From contig CP006668.1 in the NCBI GenBank assembly GCA_000471925.1, forward strand, positions 1,178,001-1,242,000: DNA of 64,000 nucleotides, read 5' to 3'. Numbering within the stretch: position 1 is the stretch's first letter; each line of letters opens with the position of its first letter. The notes beneath the pieces are model-generated. The model saw only the letters and a program-made list of their open reading frames with translations, had not been told where the DNA came from and made no database searches. The translations under genes were made by a program, and so were the position numbers. The DNA comes from Ralstonia pickettii DTP0602. GTDB taxonomy: Bacteria > Pseudomonadota > Gammaproteobacteria > Burkholderiales > Burkholderiaceae. This document shows, one piece after another, positions 34,409 to 43,106 of this stretch.

Positions 34409-35140
34409 ATGCAGAGTAGCGAAGCGGTGCTGACACAGGCGCGCGCAGCCTTGGCGCATGTGCCTTATCAGGGTCATATCCTCCATCCCACGATCAACCT
34501 GCGCCTGTCAGACGGCGCGCTGATCCTGGAAGGCGAGGTCGCCGATATCGTCGACAAGACCCGCGCGGCGGCGACGCTGCGGCGCGTGGACGGCGTAACC
34601 AGTGTGATCGACCACCTGCGCGTGGCCGACGGCGGCGTCCAGGCGGGCGACGGCGAACTGCGCGATGCGGTATGCGAGCGCCTGCTCAATGCCATCGACT
34701 TCCGCAATTGCAAGATTTGCGCACGCGTCAAGGGCAAGCCCGAGTCCCTGCGCGAAGCCGTGGGCGAACGCAGCGGCTGGATCGAGGTAGAGGCGCACGA
34801 CGGCGCGGTGACGTTGTGGGGGCAGGTGATCAGCCTCTCGCATATGCGCCTGGCCGGCGTGCTGGCCTGGTGGTCGCGCGGCTGCCGCTGCGTGGTCAAC
34901 GAACTGGTGGTGGCGCCTGCCGAAACCGACCGCGACGATGAAATCACCGAGGCGCTGATGCTGGTGCTGGAGACCGATCCCTTCGTCGATGCCGCCCAGG
35001 TCAGCGTGCATACCGATAATCGCGTGGTCACGCTGGAAGGCTGCGTCAGCAACGAGAACACGCGCCGGCAGGTCGAGCGCGACGCGTGGTACGTGCATGG
35101 CGTGGAGGACGTGGTCAACCACATCTCGCTGCGAGCCTGA
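34409..35140 (+). CDS. BON-domain protein
   Basis: A 243-residue protein with three BON-like repeats: about 15-75 (NLRLSDGALILEGEVADI, ATLRRVDGVTSVIDHL), 78-160 (VEAHDGAVTLWGQVISL) and 175-243 (VSVHTDNRVVTLEGCVSN, RRQVERDAWYVHGVEDVVNHI). BON domains bind phospholipid or stabilise envelope proteins, yet no signal peptide is visible, so a cytoplasmic place is suggested. The cysteine cluster CKICARVKG in repeat two is unusual. A TATAAT box lies upstream at 34286-34291. No partner gene is evident. Confidence 0.75.
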   Translation: MQSSEAVLTQARAALAHVPYQGHILHPTINLRLSDGALILEGEVADIVDKTRAAATLRRVDGVTSVIDHLRVADGGVQAGDGELRDAVCERLLNAIDFRNCKICARVKGKPESLREAVGERSGWIEVEAHDGAVTLWGQVISLSHMRLAGVLAWWSRGCRCVVNELVVAPAETDRDDEITEALMLVLETDPFVDAAQVSVHTDNRVVTLEGCVSNENTRRQVERDAWYVHGVEDVVNHISLRA

Positions 35141-35177
35141 GAAGGTCCGGAACGTTGACGGAACGCCGCCGGCGCGG

Positions 35178-36260
35178 TCACCCGCGGGTGCCGCGCCGTA
35201 CCGCGGTGTCTTCCATGCGCCAGTAGCGCCGCCGCGCCCGCAGCGCGAAGCGGGCGCGATAGTCCGACATCGACATCCCCGTGGTGCGCTGGAACAGCCG
35301 CCGGAAGGCGGCTGCGTCGCTGTAGCCGCAGGCCTCGGCAATCGCCTGCGTGCCGTGCAGCGTGACTTCCAGCAGCATGCGCGCGCGCTCCACGCGCAGC
35401 GTGTGCAGATAGTCCAGCGGCGTGATGCCCGTGACCTGGCGGAAATGCCGCAGCAGCGTGCGTTCGCTGACCGCGGCGGCCTGCGCGACCGCGGCCAGCC
35501 GGTAGGGTTCGCCGACATGGTCCTGCAGCCACTGGATCGCGCGGTAGACCGGGCTGTCGGCGGTGCGGCTGAGCCAGCGCTGTGACACCAGCGCCGGCAC
35601 GCTGCGCTGGCGCTCGGACTGGAACAGCATCAGCTGCGATGCCGCCTGCGCCAGGTCGGGATCGTGCAGGTGCCCCAGCACGCGCAGCATGAACTCAACC
35701 TGCAGTGCCGGCGCCACGCACGAGAACACGCGCTGGTGCACGTTCATCGCCTGGTCGCCGCCGAGGTCGCAGCGCGGATATTCGCGCGTCATCCAGCTCT
35801 GGTACATCCAGGGTGCGCCGATGCGCGCGCCGTCCAGCAGCCCGAGCTGCAGCGGGAACATCACCCCTGACGAACACGCCGCGATCCAGCCGCCGGCCTC
35901 CGCGTGCCGCTCCACCAGGCGCAGCGCCGCGGCGTCGCGCCGCACGATCTCGCCGAGCTGCGGGGCGTTGCTGGCGAGCAGGGCAGGGATGACGAGCAGC
36001 GAGTGGCCGTCCGGTGCGCGTGCGCGGCGGGTCGAGGAAGCCAGGCCGGGCAGGTCGGTGGCGAGCGCGCGCCCGTTGCCGCCGCACAGTTGCCAGCTCA
36101 GCGTCGGCGCGGCATCGGGCCGCTGCAGGCTGGCCACGCCGGCCACGGTGCGCAGCACGTCCAGCGTGGTGAAGAGCGTGCCCGGCATGGCGTCGGGCAG
36201 CCATAGCAGGCGGACATGCAGCGGCGTACTGCCGGAGGGCGATGGGTTCTGTACTCGCAT
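35178..36260 (-). CDS. GlxA-type transcriptional regulator (DJ-1/PfpI plus AraC domains)
   Basis: A 360-residue protein. The first about 200 residues are a DJ-1/PfpI-like domain (LLVIPALLASNAP, WIAACSSGVMFPLQLGLLDG). The C-terminal 100 residues are an AraC helix-turn-helix pair (RLAAVAQAAAVSERTLLRHFRQVTG, QAIAEACGYSDAAAFRRLFQRTTGMSMSDYR). GlxA-type regulators often control amino acid or betaine catabolism. It is divergent from the exported M20 carboxypeptidase gene at 36481 and may control it. The ATG at 36260 starts the usual N-terminus. The 220-base gap between the two genes shows no clear operator. Confidence 0.86.
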   Translation of the reverse strand: MRVQNPSPSGSTPLHVRLLWLPDAMPGTLFTTLDVLRTVAGVASLQRPDAAPTLSWQLCGGNGRALATDLPGLASSTRRARAPDGHSLLVIPALLASNAPQLGEIVRRDAAALRLVERHAEAGGWIAACSSGVMFPLQLGLLDGARIGAPWMYQSWMTREYPRCDLGGDQAMNVHQRVFSCVAPALQVEFMLRVLGHLHDPDLAQAASQLMLFQSERQRSVPALVSQRWLSRTADSPVYRAIQWLQDHVGEPYRLAAVAQAAAVSERTLLRHFRQVTGITPLDYLHTLRVERARMLLEVTLHGTQAIAEACGYSDAAAFRRLFQRTTGMSMSDYRARFALRARRRYWRMEDTAVRRGTRG

Positions 36261-36480
36261 GCGGGGGCGTCGGGCAGGGTGGTGGCGATCGGGCGCGCCA
36301 GGCGGGTCTGGAGCGTGGCACAGCGTGCGCGGCGTCGTGGCCGCTGGCGGAATCGGCATCCGGATTGGCGATATTGATCCTCCCCTAAGTTTCTGGCAAG
36401 GGCTAGCATCCTCCACTCGTGCGGTGGCACAGGCGCTGCGCCGCTGCACGACCCCAACAAGACCAGATCGAGGAGATTCC

Positions 36481-37740
36481 ATGCCGTTGTCCGTCCGCCA
36501 CGTTGCCGTTGCCGCTGCCCTGACGCTTGCCGGAGCCGGCACCCTCGCCGCCGCCGCCCAGCCCGATGCCGAGTTGCTGGCCGCCGCGCGCGCCGCCCAG
36601 CCCGCGCTGGTGCAGTCGCTCAAGGAGATGGTGTCGATCGAATCCGGCAGCGCCAACGCGCAAGGCCTGGCAGAGATGGCCAGCTATACGGAGAAGCGGC
36701 TGCAGGCGCTCGGCGCCAAGGTGGAGCGCGTGCCGGTGACGAAGGGCCCGGGCACCATGGTCAAGGCCACCTTTGTTGGCAACGGCAAGCGCCGCATCAT
36801 GCTGATCGCCCACATGGACACCGTGTACCCGGCCAACACGCTGGCCACGCAGCCGATCCGCGAGGAAGGCAACCGGCTCTACGGGCCCGGCATCGCCGAC
36901 GACAAGGGCGGCATCGCCGTCATCCTGCACTCGCTCGAGATCCTCAAGAACAAGGGCTGGCGCGATTACGCGCAGATCACGGTGCTGTTCAACCCGGACG
37001 AGGAAGTCGGCTCGGTCGGCTCCGGCGAGGCCATCGCCGCGCTGGCCGCGCAGCACGACGTGGTGCTGTCATGCGAGCCCACCGCGGCCAAGGACGTGGT
37101 CAAGGCGGAATCACTGTTGCTGGGCGCCTCCGGCACCGCCACCGCCACCATGCAGGTCAAGGGCCGCGCCTCGCACGCCGGCGCCGCGCCGGACCGCGGC
37201 CGCAATGCGCTGATGGAACTCGCTTACCAACTGCAGCAGACCCGCGACACCGCCAGCCTGGTGCCGGGTTCGCAGCTGAACTGGACCCAGGCGCAGGCCG
37301 GCACGGTGCGCAACCAGATCCCCGAAAGCGCCGTGGCCTATGGCGACGTGCGCACCACCGCCAGCGGCGCGGCGGAGAAGCTCAAGGTCGCGCTGCAGGA
37401 CAAGGTCAAGACCAGCCAGCTGGTGCCGGAGACGCAGACCACGGTGATGATGGAAGAGGGCCGCCCGCCGTTCGTGGCCGATGCGCGCGGCCGGGCGCTG
37501 GCCAAGCGCGCGCAGGAAATCTACGCCGAGCTGGACGGCCGCACGCTGGCGCTGGCCGAAGGCACCGGCGGCGCCACCGATGCCAGCTATGCCGCGCGCT
37601 CGGGCAAGCCGGCGGTGGTGGAGAGCTTCGGGTTGGCCGGCTTCGGCTACCACGCGCGCGACGAGTACATCGAGCTCGATTCGATCGTGCCGCGCCTGTA
37701 CCTGATGACGCGCATCCTGGAAGACATCGGGCGCAACTGA
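36481..37740 (+). CDS. Exported M20 metallopeptidase, glutamate carboxypeptidase type
   Basis: A 419-residue M20 peptidase of the CPG2 group. The signal peptide is HVAVAAALTLAGAGTLAAAA. Metal and catalytic residues are in LIAHMDTVYP, GPGIADDKGG, NPDEEVGS (catalytic Glu-Glu), LSCEPT and FGYHARDEYIEL. It has the dimerisation domain insert (HAGAAPDRGRNALMEL). It should remove C-terminal glutamate from peptides or folate-like compounds in the periplasm. The ATG at 36481 follows GAGGAGATT. The divergent GlxA-type gene is a possible regulator. Confidence 0.9.
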   Translation: MPLSVRHVAVAAALTLAGAGTLAAAAQPDAELLAAARAAQPALVQSLKEMVSIESGSANAQGLAEMASYTEKRLQALGAKVERVPVTKGPGTMVKATFVGNGKRRIMLIAHMDTVYPANTLATQPIREEGNRLYGPGIADDKGGIAVILHSLEILKNKGWRDYAQITVLFNPDEEVGSVGSGEAIAALAAQHDVVLSCEPTAAKDVVKAESLLLGASGTATATMQVKGRASHAGAAPDRGRNALMELAYQLQQTRDTASLVPGSQLNWTQAQAGTVRNQIPESAVAYGDVRTTASGAAEKLKVALQDKVKTSQLVPETQTTVMMEEGRPPFVADARGRALAKRAQEIYAELDGRTLALAEGTGGATDASYAARSGKPAVVESFGLAGFGYHARDEYIELDSIVPRLYLMTRILEDIGRN

Positions 37741-37828
37741 CGGCGGGCGGCGCAGCGCCCGATAGCGCACTCGCTGCGGGGCACGGGCGCCCGCCCGCTT
37801 CGGGCTGTCCCCGACTGACCCGACTCCC

Positions 37829-37842
37829 TGTAGCCTGCTACA
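37829..37842. promoter_or_regulatory. Short palindrome before the 87-residue protein gene
   Basis: TGTAGC-CT-GCTACA is a perfect 6-base-arm dyad 56 bases upstream of the next start codon. It could be an operator. There is no other support. Confidence 0.25.
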
Positions 37843-37897
37843 GTGTCAACGCCGCCCGCCGTGGCGGCCATGACAAGACACAGAGGGGAGACTGCAG

Positions 37898-38161
37898 ATG
37901 AACCGCAAAGGCCTGGTCGACGCCGCCATGGCGTTGGAAGATCTCGCAGCCGGCAACATGCCCGCTGCCGCGCAGGTGGCGGCGGGGGCCGCCGCGCTGG
38001 AAAAGATCCACGCCGACTACCCGGCCTGGCGCGACGTTGGCGATGCGCTGTTCGGCCTGAAGGCGATTGCCAGCGGCTGCGGCATGGAACTGGACGCCAA
38101 AGGCCGCCAGCGCGCCGAGCGGCTGGCCGACATCGTGCGCAGCCTGATCGACCAGATCTGA
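37898..38161 (+). CDS. Conserved-looking small soluble protein, function unknown
   Basis: An 87-residue, mostly helical protein (MNRKGLVDAAMALEDLAAGN) rich in alanine, with no membrane segment. The ATG at 37898 follows GAGGGGAGAC, a strong ribosome binding site. I do not recognise the family. It is convergent with the phospholipase D lipoprotein gene, with 8 bases between stops. The strong start signal and codon bias support a real gene. Confidence 0.65.
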   Translation: MNRKGLVDAAMALEDLAAGNMPAAAQVAAGAAALEKIHADYPAWRDVGDALFGLKAIASGCGMELDAKGRQRAERLADIVRSLIDQI

Positions 38162-38169
38162 ACGCCCGC

Positions 38170-39747
38170 TTACAGCATCGACTCGATCGGCAGGATCTGC
38201 AGGAACCAGATGCCGAGCCGGCGCAACCAGCTCGTGTTGGGTTCGGTGTCGTAACGGATTACTTCGTCGCCGCGCCGTTCCAGCCAGTACAGCTTGCCGG
38301 TTTCGTCCAGCTTGACCTGGTAGGCCGCTTGCGGGATCACGCTGGCGAAGGAGGATTCGATCCTTTGCGCCAGCACAGGGCTGTCGATGACGAAGCCCAG
38401 TTCGGTATTCAGGTTGGCCGAGCGCGGATCAAAGTTGAACGAACCCACGAACACGCGGCTGGCATCGACCGCAAAGGTCTTGGCGTGCAGGCTCGAGCCC
38501 GAGCTGCCGAACGGGCCGGCACGCTCTTCCTTCTTGCCCGGCGCCGCCGAGCGCCGCAGCTCGTACAGGTCCACGCCCGCCTCGAGCAGCGCCTTGCGGC
38601 GCTTCGCATAGCCGGAATGCACGGCGGCCACGTCGGTGGCCTCGAGCGCGTTGGTCAGCACGCGCACCGCCACGCCGCGCTCGGCGAGCTGCGTGAAGTA
38701 CGTGGTGCCGCCGGTGGACGGGACGAAGTAGGGCGAGACCAGGTCCAGTTCGCGCTGGGGCTCGCCCAGGATCTCGCGCAACTGGTGTGCCACCAGCGTG
38801 TCGCGCGGCGCCTCGCCCAGCGCCTTGGCGGGATCGTCGCTGACGATGCGGGTGCTGGCCCACTCGAACGTCAGCGTGCCGTCGAGGATGCGCTGCACGT
38901 CGGGCAGCTCGCGCACCGCCGTGATGTAGGCCCCGGCGGCCGGGTCTTCTTCGACGGCGCGGGCCTTGCCTTGCAGTTCCGCCAGCCGCTCGATGCTGAC
39001 CGGCAGCACCAGCCGGTCCACGGGGTAGGCCGAGCCGCTGGACCAGTAGCGGTCGAAATCGCGCGCCACCTCGGCCGCCGCCGGCCCGATGGCGATCACG
39101 TCCAGGTCGGCGAACAGCACGCCCTCGGTGGCGCCGAAGTACTCGTCGCCTACGTTGCGCCCGCCGATGATGGTGGCGACGCCATCCGCGGTGAACGACT
39201 TGTTGTGCATGCGCCGGTTCAGGCGGCGGAAGTCTGTCAGGAAGTTGAGCAGCTTGGGGTGCCGCACCACGAACGGGTTGAAGATGCGCACCTCGACCTG
39301 CGGATGCGCATCCAGCGCAGCCAGCAGTTCGTCCATATCGGCGATGCCGTTGTCGTCCAGCAGCAGGCGCACGCGCACGCCGCGGTCGGCGGCTTCATGC
39401 AGCGCTTCGAGCAGCAGCGTGCCGGTCAGGTCGTTGCGCCAGATGTAGTACTGCACGTCGAGCGTGCGCTTCGCCGTGCGCGCCAGTTGCACGCGCGCGG
39501 CGAAGGCGGCGTAGGCGTTGTTCAGCGGATGGATGCCGCTGAGCCCGGGATGCCGCTCCAGTTCTGGCGCGATCGCCTTGCCCAGCGCTGTGGCACGGGC
39601 TTCGGCGGCTGTAATGGCGGTGGATTCGGTGCGATGGTCCAGCGGCGGCAGTGCGCAGCCGCCAAGCAGGGTGGCGCAGCACAGCAGCAGCGAATTGGCG
39701 CGCAGGCGGCGATGGAGCGGGAACGCGGCGTCTGTCGGCGATGGCAT
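38170..39747 (-). CDS. Phospholipase D-family lipoprotein
   Basis: A 525-residue protein with two HKD catalytic motifs: RRMHNKSFTADGVATIIGGRN in the first half (about residues 178-198) and SLHAKTFAVDASRVFVGSFN in the second. The N-terminus has a lipoprotein signal (LLLCCATLLGGCA), so it is probably anchored to the envelope. The family includes cardiolipin-synthase-like and phospholipase D-like enzymes, and the size and lipobox favour an envelope phospholipase D. The ATG at 39747 is chosen for the lipobox distance. A dispersed palindrome lies 26 bases upstream. Confidence 0.86.
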   Translation of the reverse strand: MPSPTDAAFPLHRRLRANSLLLCCATLLGGCALPPLDHRTESTAITAAEARATALGKAIAPELERHPGLSGIHPLNNAYAAFAARVQLARTAKRTLDVQYYIWRNDLTGTLLLEALHEAADRGVRVRLLLDDNGIADMDELLAALDAHPQVEVRIFNPFVVRHPKLLNFLTDFRRLNRRMHNKSFTADGVATIIGGRNVGDEYFGATEGVLFADLDVIAIGPAAAEVARDFDRYWSSGSAYPVDRLVLPVSIERLAELQGKARAVEEDPAAGAYITAVRELPDVQRILDGTLTFEWASTRIVSDDPAKALGEAPRDTLVAHQLREILGEPQRELDLVSPYFVPSTGGTTYFTQLAERGVAVRVLTNALEATDVAAVHSGYAKRRKALLEAGVDLYELRRSAAPGKKEERAGPFGSSGSSLHAKTFAVDASRVFVGSFNFDPRSANLNTELGFVIDSPVLAQRIESSFASVIPQAAYQVKLDETGKLYWLERRGDEVIRYDTEPNTSWLRRLGIWFLQILPIESML

Positions 39748-39772
39748 TGGCTGTCGGCGGGTCTGGTTTGCT

Positions 39773-39798
39773 CCCCTCTCCTGCGTGCGGGAGAGGGG
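39773..39798. repeat. Dispersed CCCCTCTCC palindrome, copy 1
   Basis: CCCCTCTCC and GGAGAGGGG form a perfect 9-bp stem around TGCGTGCG. The same GCTCCCCTCTC and GGAGAGGGG sequence recurs at 44371-44400. This copy lies between the phospholipase D gene and the superoxide dismutase gene. It looks like a REP-type intergenic element. Confidence 0.6.
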
Positions 39799-39856
39799 GA
39801 ACACCGGCGAGTTTGCCAAACTTCGCGCCAAACTTCGCCAGCCGTTCGGAGCGCGG

Positions 39857-40453
39857 TCAGGAAGCCGCCACCACCCCACAAGCAATGCGCCCGCCAGCAT
39901 TACCCGTCGGTTGCGTCTTGTAATCGTCCGGATCCTTGTGCACCACCACCGCGCGGCCGATCACGCTGTTGGCGCCGGTGCCCACCGTCAGCGACGGCAG
40001 CAGCATGCTGACGCGCACGTTGCCACTGGCGTCGGCGGTCACGTTGTTCATGTCGCCGGCGTGATGGTCGGGCATGGTCATCTGGCCATGCTGCTTGCCG
40101 GTCGGGTTGAAATGCCCGCCTGCGCTCATCGCGTCAGGCGCGGAGCAGTCGCCTTTTTCATGGACGTGAAAGCCATGGACCGTGTTGGGCGGCAGGCCCG
40201 TGATCGCGGCGGTCATCAGTACGCCGCCGGGCTGCTGCTGGAAGGACACGGTGCCGGCGGTATTGCTGCCGCTCTTGGGCTGCAGCGTCGCACTCGCCCG
40301 GCTCGGACCGGTTGTCGTGGACGCACTGGCTGCCGCCGGGGCTGCGGCAGCCGCGCCGGATGAGGCCGAGGAGCTCTTGCCGGAACCGGCGCAGCCGGCC
40401 AGTGCCACGGTCGCGGCGATGCAGGCAGCCAGGGGGGTAAGCAATTGTTTCAT
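39857..40453 (-). CDS. sodC: Superoxide dismutase [Cu-Zn] lipoprotein
   Basis: A 198-residue SodC. The lipoprotein signal ATVALAGCAGS is followed by a Ser/Ala-rich linker (about 24-55). Copper ligands are in VHGFHVHEKGDC, zinc and bridging ligands in GGHFNP and PDHHAGDM, and the last copper histidine in GRAVVVHKDPDDY. The disulfide partners are GDC and IACGV. It removes superoxide in the periplasm. The ATG at 40453 follows AGAGGATTCC. There is no metal-chaperone gene nearby. Confidence 0.93.
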   Translation of the reverse strand: MKQLLTPLAACIAATVALAGCAGSGKSSSASSGAAAAAPAAASASTTTGPSRASATLQPKSGSNTAGTVSFQQQPGGVLMTAAITGLPPNTVHGFHVHEKGDCSAPDAMSAGGHFNPTGKQHGQMTMPDHHAGDMNNVTADASGNVRVSMLLPSLTVGTGANSVIGRAVVVHKDPDDYKTQPTGNAGGRIACGVVAAS

Positions 40454-40585
40454 CGGAATCCTCTTCTGGTCGTGATTTCGGATGAAACAGTATAGGTCGG
40501 CCGGCGCCATGGCGGCTTTCCGGTTTTGTCCTACCTGGCGTTACCTGTCACCTTGCCTTACCGAATACGACCAGGGCTGCGCTGG

Positions 40586-41521
40586 TCAGGCAGCCACCGC
40601 CAGCCGCTGCTGTGCCGCACCAAAATGCGGATGGCGCGAGAACAGGTCGGCAGCCCAGTTCACGAACACCCGCACCTTGGCCGACAGGTGCCGGTTCTGC
40701 GGGTACATCGCCGAGATCGGCAGGTCATCGGTCTGCCAGTCGGCCAGGATCTCCACCAGCCGGCCGCTGTTCACGTACGGCTCGGCCATCGCGCGCGAGA
40801 TGCGGGCGATGCCGTGGCCTTCCAGCGTGCAGCCCACGTAGACCTCGGGATCGTTGGTCGAGATCGTCGACGGCAGCAGCACCTCGCTGCGCTCCATGCC
40901 GCGCGCCATCGGCCACGGCATTTCGCGCCCGTTGCGGTTGGACAGGTAGTTCACCGCCTTGTGCTGCGCCAGCTCGGCGAGGTCGCGCGGCGTGCCAAAG
41001 CGGTTCAGGTAGATAGGCGAGGCGTAGAAGGCCAGCTGCACGTGGCCGATGCGGCGAGCCACCATCGATTCATCCAGCGGTACCCCCACGCGCAAGACCA
41101 CGTCGACGCCCTCCTGCAGCAGGTCGATGGGCTTGCCGTTGATGGTCAGGTTCAGCTTCAGGTCGGGGTAGGCCTGGAAAAAGTCTTGCAAGGCGGGCAC
41201 GATCACTAGATTCGCCAGCGGCGCGGTGGTGTCGACCGAGAGCGTGCCGCGCGGCGAGTTGTTATGCCGCGTCAGCGACTGCTCGGCTTCCTCGACATCG
41301 GCCAGGATGCGCACGCACCGTTCGTAGTAGGCCGCGCCGTCGTTGGTCACGCTGATGCGGCGCGTGGTCCGGTGCAGCAGCTTGACCCCCAGATGGGTTT
41401 CCAGGTTCTGGATCAGGCGGGTCAGCGTGGCCTTGGGCAGGTCCAGCGATTCGGCGGCACGGGCAAAGCTGCCGACGTCCACGACCCGGGTGAATGCCTG
41501 CATTGATACGAGACGGTCCAT
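40586..41521 (-). CDS. LysR family transcriptional regulator
   Basis: A 311-residue LysR protein. The winged helix-turn-helix covers residues 1-60 (MQAFTRVVDVGSFARAAESLDLPKATLTRLIQNLE). The effector domain runs from about 90 to 290 (GTLSVDTTAPLANLVIVPAL, EGVDVVLRVG). The CrgA-like subgroup is likely. It is divergent from the degenerate alpha/beta-hydrolase gene, and LysR proteins usually regulate the divergent neighbour. The intergenic region holds AT-rich TGATTATTGTTAT near 41589-41601, a possible T-N11-A site or promoter. Confidence 0.9.
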   Translation of the reverse strand: MDRLVSMQAFTRVVDVGSFARAAESLDLPKATLTRLIQNLETHLGVKLLHRTTRRISVTNDGAAYYERCVRILADVEEAEQSLTRHNNSPRGTLSVDTTAPLANLVIVPALQDFFQAYPDLKLNLTINGKPIDLLQEGVDVVLRVGVPLDESMVARRIGHVQLAFYASPIYLNRFGTPRDLAELAQHKAVNYLSNRNGREMPWPMARGMERSEVLLPSTISTNDPEVYVGCTLEGHGIARISRAMAEPYVNSGRLVEILADWQTDDLPISAMYPQNRHLSAKVRVFVNWAADLFSRHPHFGAAQQRLAVAA

Positions 41522-41965
41522 GATGAGGTTCCGACGATAGATCCGAACGGCGATGCCGCCCGCGCTCGTGGCGCGCGCGGCCGTTGCTGATTATTGTTAT
41601 GGGGAGTCTGCCGGCTGGCTGGCACTGGACGCGCGCGCTGGCTGGGCGCGTTGCTCCGGCATGGGTTTGTCAGGGCGTCCGGTGCCACAGCGGGTCATTC
41701 CCGCCTCCGACCGGGCGCGCACCGGCCTTGGTGGACCGCCGCGCGTGCCGAGAGCCGGAGTGAATCACAATTCCCAAGACCTTGTCATGCGTGGGGATTT
41801 GGGCTGTCGCAGGCGATCGGGGCGGTCATGACAGCACTGTTGCCGATTATTCCAATCGCGGAACAGTGCATTGGCGATCTCTTGCTTTATCCCATCCTCG
41901 TCAATCACCATAATCCGTTGCATCGCAACACTCAAGCGCATCGTTTCCCCCGTGCGCCGGACGCC

Positions 41966-42880
41966 ATGCCACAGAAGCCAGGCCATCGCCCCCATGCCGC
42001 CGCCAACGCAGCCGGCCAGGCGCAGCCACGCGTGGCCGAGCATACGGTGACCAGCGACGGGCGCGAGATCTCGGTGTGCGTGTGCTACCCGGCGGGCTAT
42101 CCCGCGCCGGGCGCCGACGCGGCGGCCTTGCTGCCCTGGCTGGTGTACCTGCATGCCGGCGGCTTTGTCGATGGCGGCCTGGAGCGGGCGCGCAAGCTGG
42201 TGCAGGACCTTGCCACCGCGGTACCGGCGGTGGTGGTGACGCCAGCTTACTCGCTGGCGCCGGACCATCCGTTCCCGGCGGCGCCGGAGGACGCGCACAG
42301 CACGGTGCAATGGGTGTTGCGCAACGCCCGCCGCCTGAAGGTGGACAAGACCCGCTTTGCGCTGGTGGGCGAAGAGGCAGGCGGCAACCTGGCGATCGCG
42401 CTGGCGCAGATACTGCGCGACCGCGGCACCGCGCAGCCGCGCGGGCAGTGGCTGATCCGCCCGGTAACGGACCCGTGCCTGCAGCACGCCTCGGGCGCTG
42501 GTTTCGACGGCGGGCAGGTGCCGATGGAAACGCTGCGGCGCCTGGCCTGCAACTATCGCGACTACCTGCCCACGCCGGCGGACACGGTGCATCCGTATGC
42601 CGCGCCGGCGCTGGCGTCACGGCTGGCGGGGCTACCGCCCACGCTGGTCCAGGTAGCGGAATACGACGCGCTGCGTGCCGAAGGCGAAGCCTTCGCCGGG
42701 CGCCTGGGCAAGGCCGGCGTGCCGGCCCAAGCCATGATCATGCCCGGCGCCTGCGGCGACGGCGTGGAAGAGGCCCATGACAGTTGTCAGGCATGGGTCG
42801 ACGAAGGTGCGCGGTTCCTGCGGCGATGTCTGGCCGCGGCCGACGATACCTCATCCCTGACTGAACGCCGGCCTGCCTGA
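41966..42880 (+). CDS. Alpha/beta-hydrolase-fold protein lacking the catalytic serine and histidine
   Basis: About 304 residues from the ATG at 41966. An in-frame ATG at 41828 adds 46 residues of no clear similarity. The fold matches the hormone-sensitive-lipase group: LPWLVYLHAGGFVDGG (oxyanion loop, normally HGGG), PAYSLAPDHPFPAAPEDA, VAEYDALRAEGEAFAGRL (aspartate kept). The nucleophile elbow GDSAGG is changed to GEEAGG, so serine is replaced by glutamate. The C-terminal histidine site (normally MxHGF) reads PGACGDG. It should not be an active esterase. It lies between a divergent LysR gene and the RND operon, and a binding or scaffold role is possible. Confidence 0.7.
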   Translation: MPQKPGHRPHAAANAAGQAQPRVAEHTVTSDGREISVCVCYPAGYPAPGADAAALLPWLVYLHAGGFVDGGLERARKLVQDLATAVPAVVVTPAYSLAPDHPFPAAPEDAHSTVQWVLRNARRLKVDKTRFALVGEEAGGNLAIALAQILRDRGTAQPRGQWLIRPVTDPCLQHASGAGFDGGQVPMETLRRLACNYRDYLPTPADTVHPYAAPALASRLAGLPPTLVQVAEYDALRAEGEAFAGRLGKAGVPAQAMIMPGACGDGVEEAHDSCQAWVDEGARFLRRCLAAADDTSSLTERRPA

Positions 42881-43106
42881 ACCCAGCCGGCCTGGAGCCG
42901 AGCCCCCCGGCTGAGCCGCTCCAGACTACCGCCAGCCGGCTCTGCTTCGGCCAGAGCCAGGACCGCCCGCAGCGTTGTAGCGCGGCAGCGGCCCTAAGTC
43001 CGACCATCAGATTGGCCATGGTTCCGATCCGCCCCCGCGGACCGGCAGGCGGCGTTCGGCCATTTGCTTTTCCGGTTGAAGAAAACCCGAACCAGGAGTT
43101 TGAGAA

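Noticed and set aside
40569..40587. GACCAG/CTGGTC dyad at the end of the LysR gene
   Set aside because: It is a short stem overlapping the stop codon with no U-tract, so there is no support for a terminator.
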